DNA of 64,000 nt, taken from assembly GCA_026014595.1 (NCBI GenBank), contig JAOZHY010000048.1:248001-312000 (forward strand), written 5' to 3'. Made by a program: the position numbers and the translations under genes. This document shows, piece by piece, positions 62,274 to 64,000 of this stretch (positions are counted from its first letter, which is position 1; each line of letters begins with the position of its first letter). Origin of the DNA: Candidatus Bathyarchaeota archaeon (lineage in GTDB: Archaea > Thermoproteota > Bathyarchaeia > Bathyarchaeales > Bathycorpusculaceae). The notes below the pieces were generated by a model. It was not told the origin of the DNA. It saw nothing but the letters and a program-made list of their open reading frames with translations, and made no database searches.

Positions 62274-63326
62274 CTATGGCTCTAACTTCACTGATCTCTT
62301 TTCATCGAGAGACTTTTGGATGCATTCCAGTAATTGTATAGCTTTCCTTCCATCTTCTGGTGTGACCGGTGGCGGAAGGTCTTCTTTTATTGCGTGTATA
62401 TAGCTATTTATTAGATTTAGGGTGGGCAACACTTTCTTTTTACGTAGGTAGAGGTTTGCGAATTTTCCCCATTTTTGAAGTACACGTTTTCCATCCGTAA
62501 GAAAGCCTCTTGCTACATTGGCAACTGTGAATGGGGGTTTTTCGGTTTTCTCTAAGAAATAGTCGAATTCTCGGAATATTTGTATTCGCCTTCCTGTGAA
62601 GTCCTCAAGTTCATAAACTATATCTGTTTCATGCGATACCCAAGAAAGGTCAATAAGCCCATAACTGTCGCTAGCTGTCCGCAAAAGAACGGAAAAGTGA
62701 TCATAAACAGGATGCTTAACTTTGTTTCCTACAGCATAAACTTCAGTTATATCTCTCAAGAAATGCAGTTGTAAATAGGCAAGATGACAGCAAACCTCCC
62801 AAATTATTCCCTTCTGCTCGGGTAAAACATTCCACGCAGGCGCCAACTTCTGGGCGTATAACAGGTCAAAACTCTCCTTTTGAGTGGTTGTAAAACTGAA
62901 AAGAGGAAAATTGCCTGAGTCAACCATGGATTTAGCTTTTTGGATATTCGGAGCAAAAATTTGGTTATGACCAATGCACAGTTTAGTTCCATGCTTCTTA
63001 ACTTCATTTATTATTTCATCACATTCAGAGACACTTAACGCCATAGGTTTCTCCACAAGAACAGCAGGAACGAACTTTGATGCATCGCAGACTATTCTTG
63101 CATGAGTAGAAACTGGAGTACAAATGTCAACTAAATCTAGTTTCTCCTTTTCGAACATCTCAATATAATTTCCAAATGTCTTCGGAACATTAAACTCGGC
63201 AGCAAGACTTTTAGCCCGCTCAATATTTAAATCTGCTAAACCAACAACTTCCACATCAACAAGTCGTTTGTAAGCCTTTATATGAAGGGGCGCTATGCCA
63301 CCACAACCAATTACACCTACTTTCAT
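62274..63326 (-). CDS. Gfo/Idh/MocA-family oxidoreductase
   Basis: 350 residues. KVGVIGCGGIAPLHIKAYKRL is the NAD(P)-binding start; VLVEKPMALSVSECDEI holds the catalytic Lys. The second domain has GIIWEVCCHLAYLQLHFLRD in place of the usual GG-X4-D-X-G-X-H block, with the His kept and Cys residues around it. It probably oxidises or reduces a sugar nucleotide. It is distant from the other family member at 54.6 kb. Confidence 0.85.
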   Translation of the reverse strand: MKVGVIGCGGIAPLHIKAYKRLVDVEVVGLADLNIERAKSLAAEFNVPKTFGNYIEMFEKEKLDLVDICTPVSTHARIVCDASKFVPAVLVEKPMALSVSECDEIINEVKKHGTKLCIGHNQIFAPNIQKAKSMVDSGNFPLFSFTTTQKESFDLLYAQKLAPAWNVLPEQKGIIWEVCCHLAYLQLHFLRDITEVYAVGNKVKHPVYDHFSVLLRTASDSYGLIDLSWVSHETDIVYELEDFTGRRIQIFREFDYFLEKTEKPPFTVANVARGFLTDGKRVLQKWGKFANLYLRKKKVLPTLNLINSYIHAIKEDLPPPVTPEDGRKAIQLLECIQKSLDEKRSVKLEP

Positions 63327-63432
63327 ATCTTTTCCTCCGGCAGTATAACTTATATTTGATATTTTGATTTCTATTTCTTAATTTTATGAATCCATCGTAA
63401 ATCCTTTAAAACAATGTCCAAGATAGCTATTG

Positions 63433-64000
63433 TCAGTTTGTATTCAAGTGGCTTCTAATTAAACCAAGAATCCAAGCTGTTCGCTTAAATGCATAATGAA
63501 GCGGTAAAAGTAAGACCTTTTTCTGCCTTGTCAAAAAATAAGCTTTAGGCAAACGCAAAAATTCTGCCATAACCGCAACAGGAGGAAGAAACTTTAACAA
63601 GTCCACGCTAGCTCTGTTTTTGCGCAAAAGAGAGGGCCAGCCATAACCATGCCAAAAATACTCTTGCCAAAGAGCACTCCAAGTCTGTCGGCGTTTCTCA
63701 TAAAAAAGCGCCGCTGTTATGTAAATCGACCAGCCGGAAACTCTCATTCTATACTCAACATCGTTATCTTCTCCTGCACCTTTAATACTCGTGTCAAAAC
63801 CACCCACACCTCTTATAGCCTCTGTTCTGTAAATACACCCAGACGCACCAAGTGATTTTGCGCTTGTTTTTCCTTCAGACATAGTATGTACAAGAAACTC
63901 TACATTCTCAAGTGCCGCCACTAAACTCTCATGGCATCGGTTGAGGTTAACGCCATATTTGCCTTTGGCTATTCCAGCGTCAAGATTTCTATTCATAAAC
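63433..64000 (-). CDS. GT2-family glycosyltransferase, C-terminal part (runs off the window)
   Basis: About 188 residues are visible; the N-terminus lies beyond the right edge. SGCIYRTEAIRGVGGFDTSI and AGEDNDVEYRMRVSGW (ED-type catalytic base) are GT2 landmarks, followed by a C-terminal membrane-associated helix. It is probably another glycosyltransferase of the same island. The GT-A N-terminal DXD is outside the window. Confidence 0.8.
   Translation of the reverse strand, partial: FMNRNLDAGIAKGKYGVNLNRCHESLVAALENVEFLVHTMSEGKTSAKSLGASGCIYRTEAIRGVGGFDTSIKGAGEDNDVEYRMRVSGWSIYITAALFYEKRRQTWSALWQEYFWHGYGWPSLLRKNRASVDLLKFLPPVAVMAEFLRLPKAYFLTRQKKVLLLPLHYAFKRTAWILGLIRSHLNTN

Overview
The window is archaeal chromosomal DNA, most likely from a member of the Bathyarchaeia or a nearby TACK lineage. 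The evidence is the gene content: EF-1 alpha (tuf), archaeal DnaG-type primase, family B DNA polymerase, fibrillarin plus Nop5, a stand-alone ERCC4/XPF nuclease, HerA-NurA and archaeal UMP kinase. Genes are preceded by TATA boxes, some promoters look leaderless, and the few Shine-Dalgarno motifs are of the GGTGA/GGAGG type. The lineage below domain level is an inference from protein style, not from a marker search. I saw no rRNA, tRNA or CRISPR array.

Layout. 0-4.7 kb: the broken 3' end of a surface-protein-like gene, small proteins (GYD domain, NitrOD5-like), and an ABC-2 exporter whose ATPase has a -1 frameshift. 4.7-9.5 kb: nucleotide metabolism (mtnP-apt salvage pair, pyrB) and an unusual HTH + ATP-cone + NrdD-like fusion that lacks the glycyl-radical site. 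9.5-14.5 kb: intergenic repeats, a zinc-finger membrane protein, a winged-helix gene divergent from a nurA-herA pair, and a Nudix hydrolase. 14.5-19 kb: a PadR-led operon carrying two different ABC exporters. 19-24.5 kb: pyrH, a cation exchanger, an AlkA-like glycosylase and another ABC-2 exporter. 24.5-35 kb: information processing (dnaG, polB, tuf, ERCC4 nuclease, flpA-nop5). The polB gene appears to have lost its Exo I acidic residues. 35.5-37.5 kb: a fourth ABC-2 exporter.

37.5-42.2 kb is an accessory patch: an RHH regulator with tandem TATA-like repeats, two PIN-domain toxin-antitoxin pairs, two orphan AbrB genes, and a terminase large-subunit gene overlapping a small helical gene, with no capsid or portal gene nearby. 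From about 44.5 kb to the right edge lies a cell-surface polysaccharide island, visibly more AT-rich than the left half. It holds a flippase, GT4 and GT2 glycosyltransferases, a FkbM methyltransferase (frameshifted), a decayed GT4 pseudogene, a NodB-type deacetylase, a CelD-like acetyltransferase, two Gfo/Idh/MocA oxidoreductases, DUF362, a large multispanning membrane protein, a giant propeller/DUF2341 surface protein and a beta-helix protein. Together they look able to build, modify and export a surface glycan.

The most unusual items are: the radical-less NrdD-like HTH fusion with TTAGGTA elements around its own TATA box; a family of roughly 100-nt intergenic repeats in three places (one a tandem pair); the exonuclease-defective-looking PolB; and several reading-frame breaks at short homopolymers, which could be sequencing indels, real decay or slippage.
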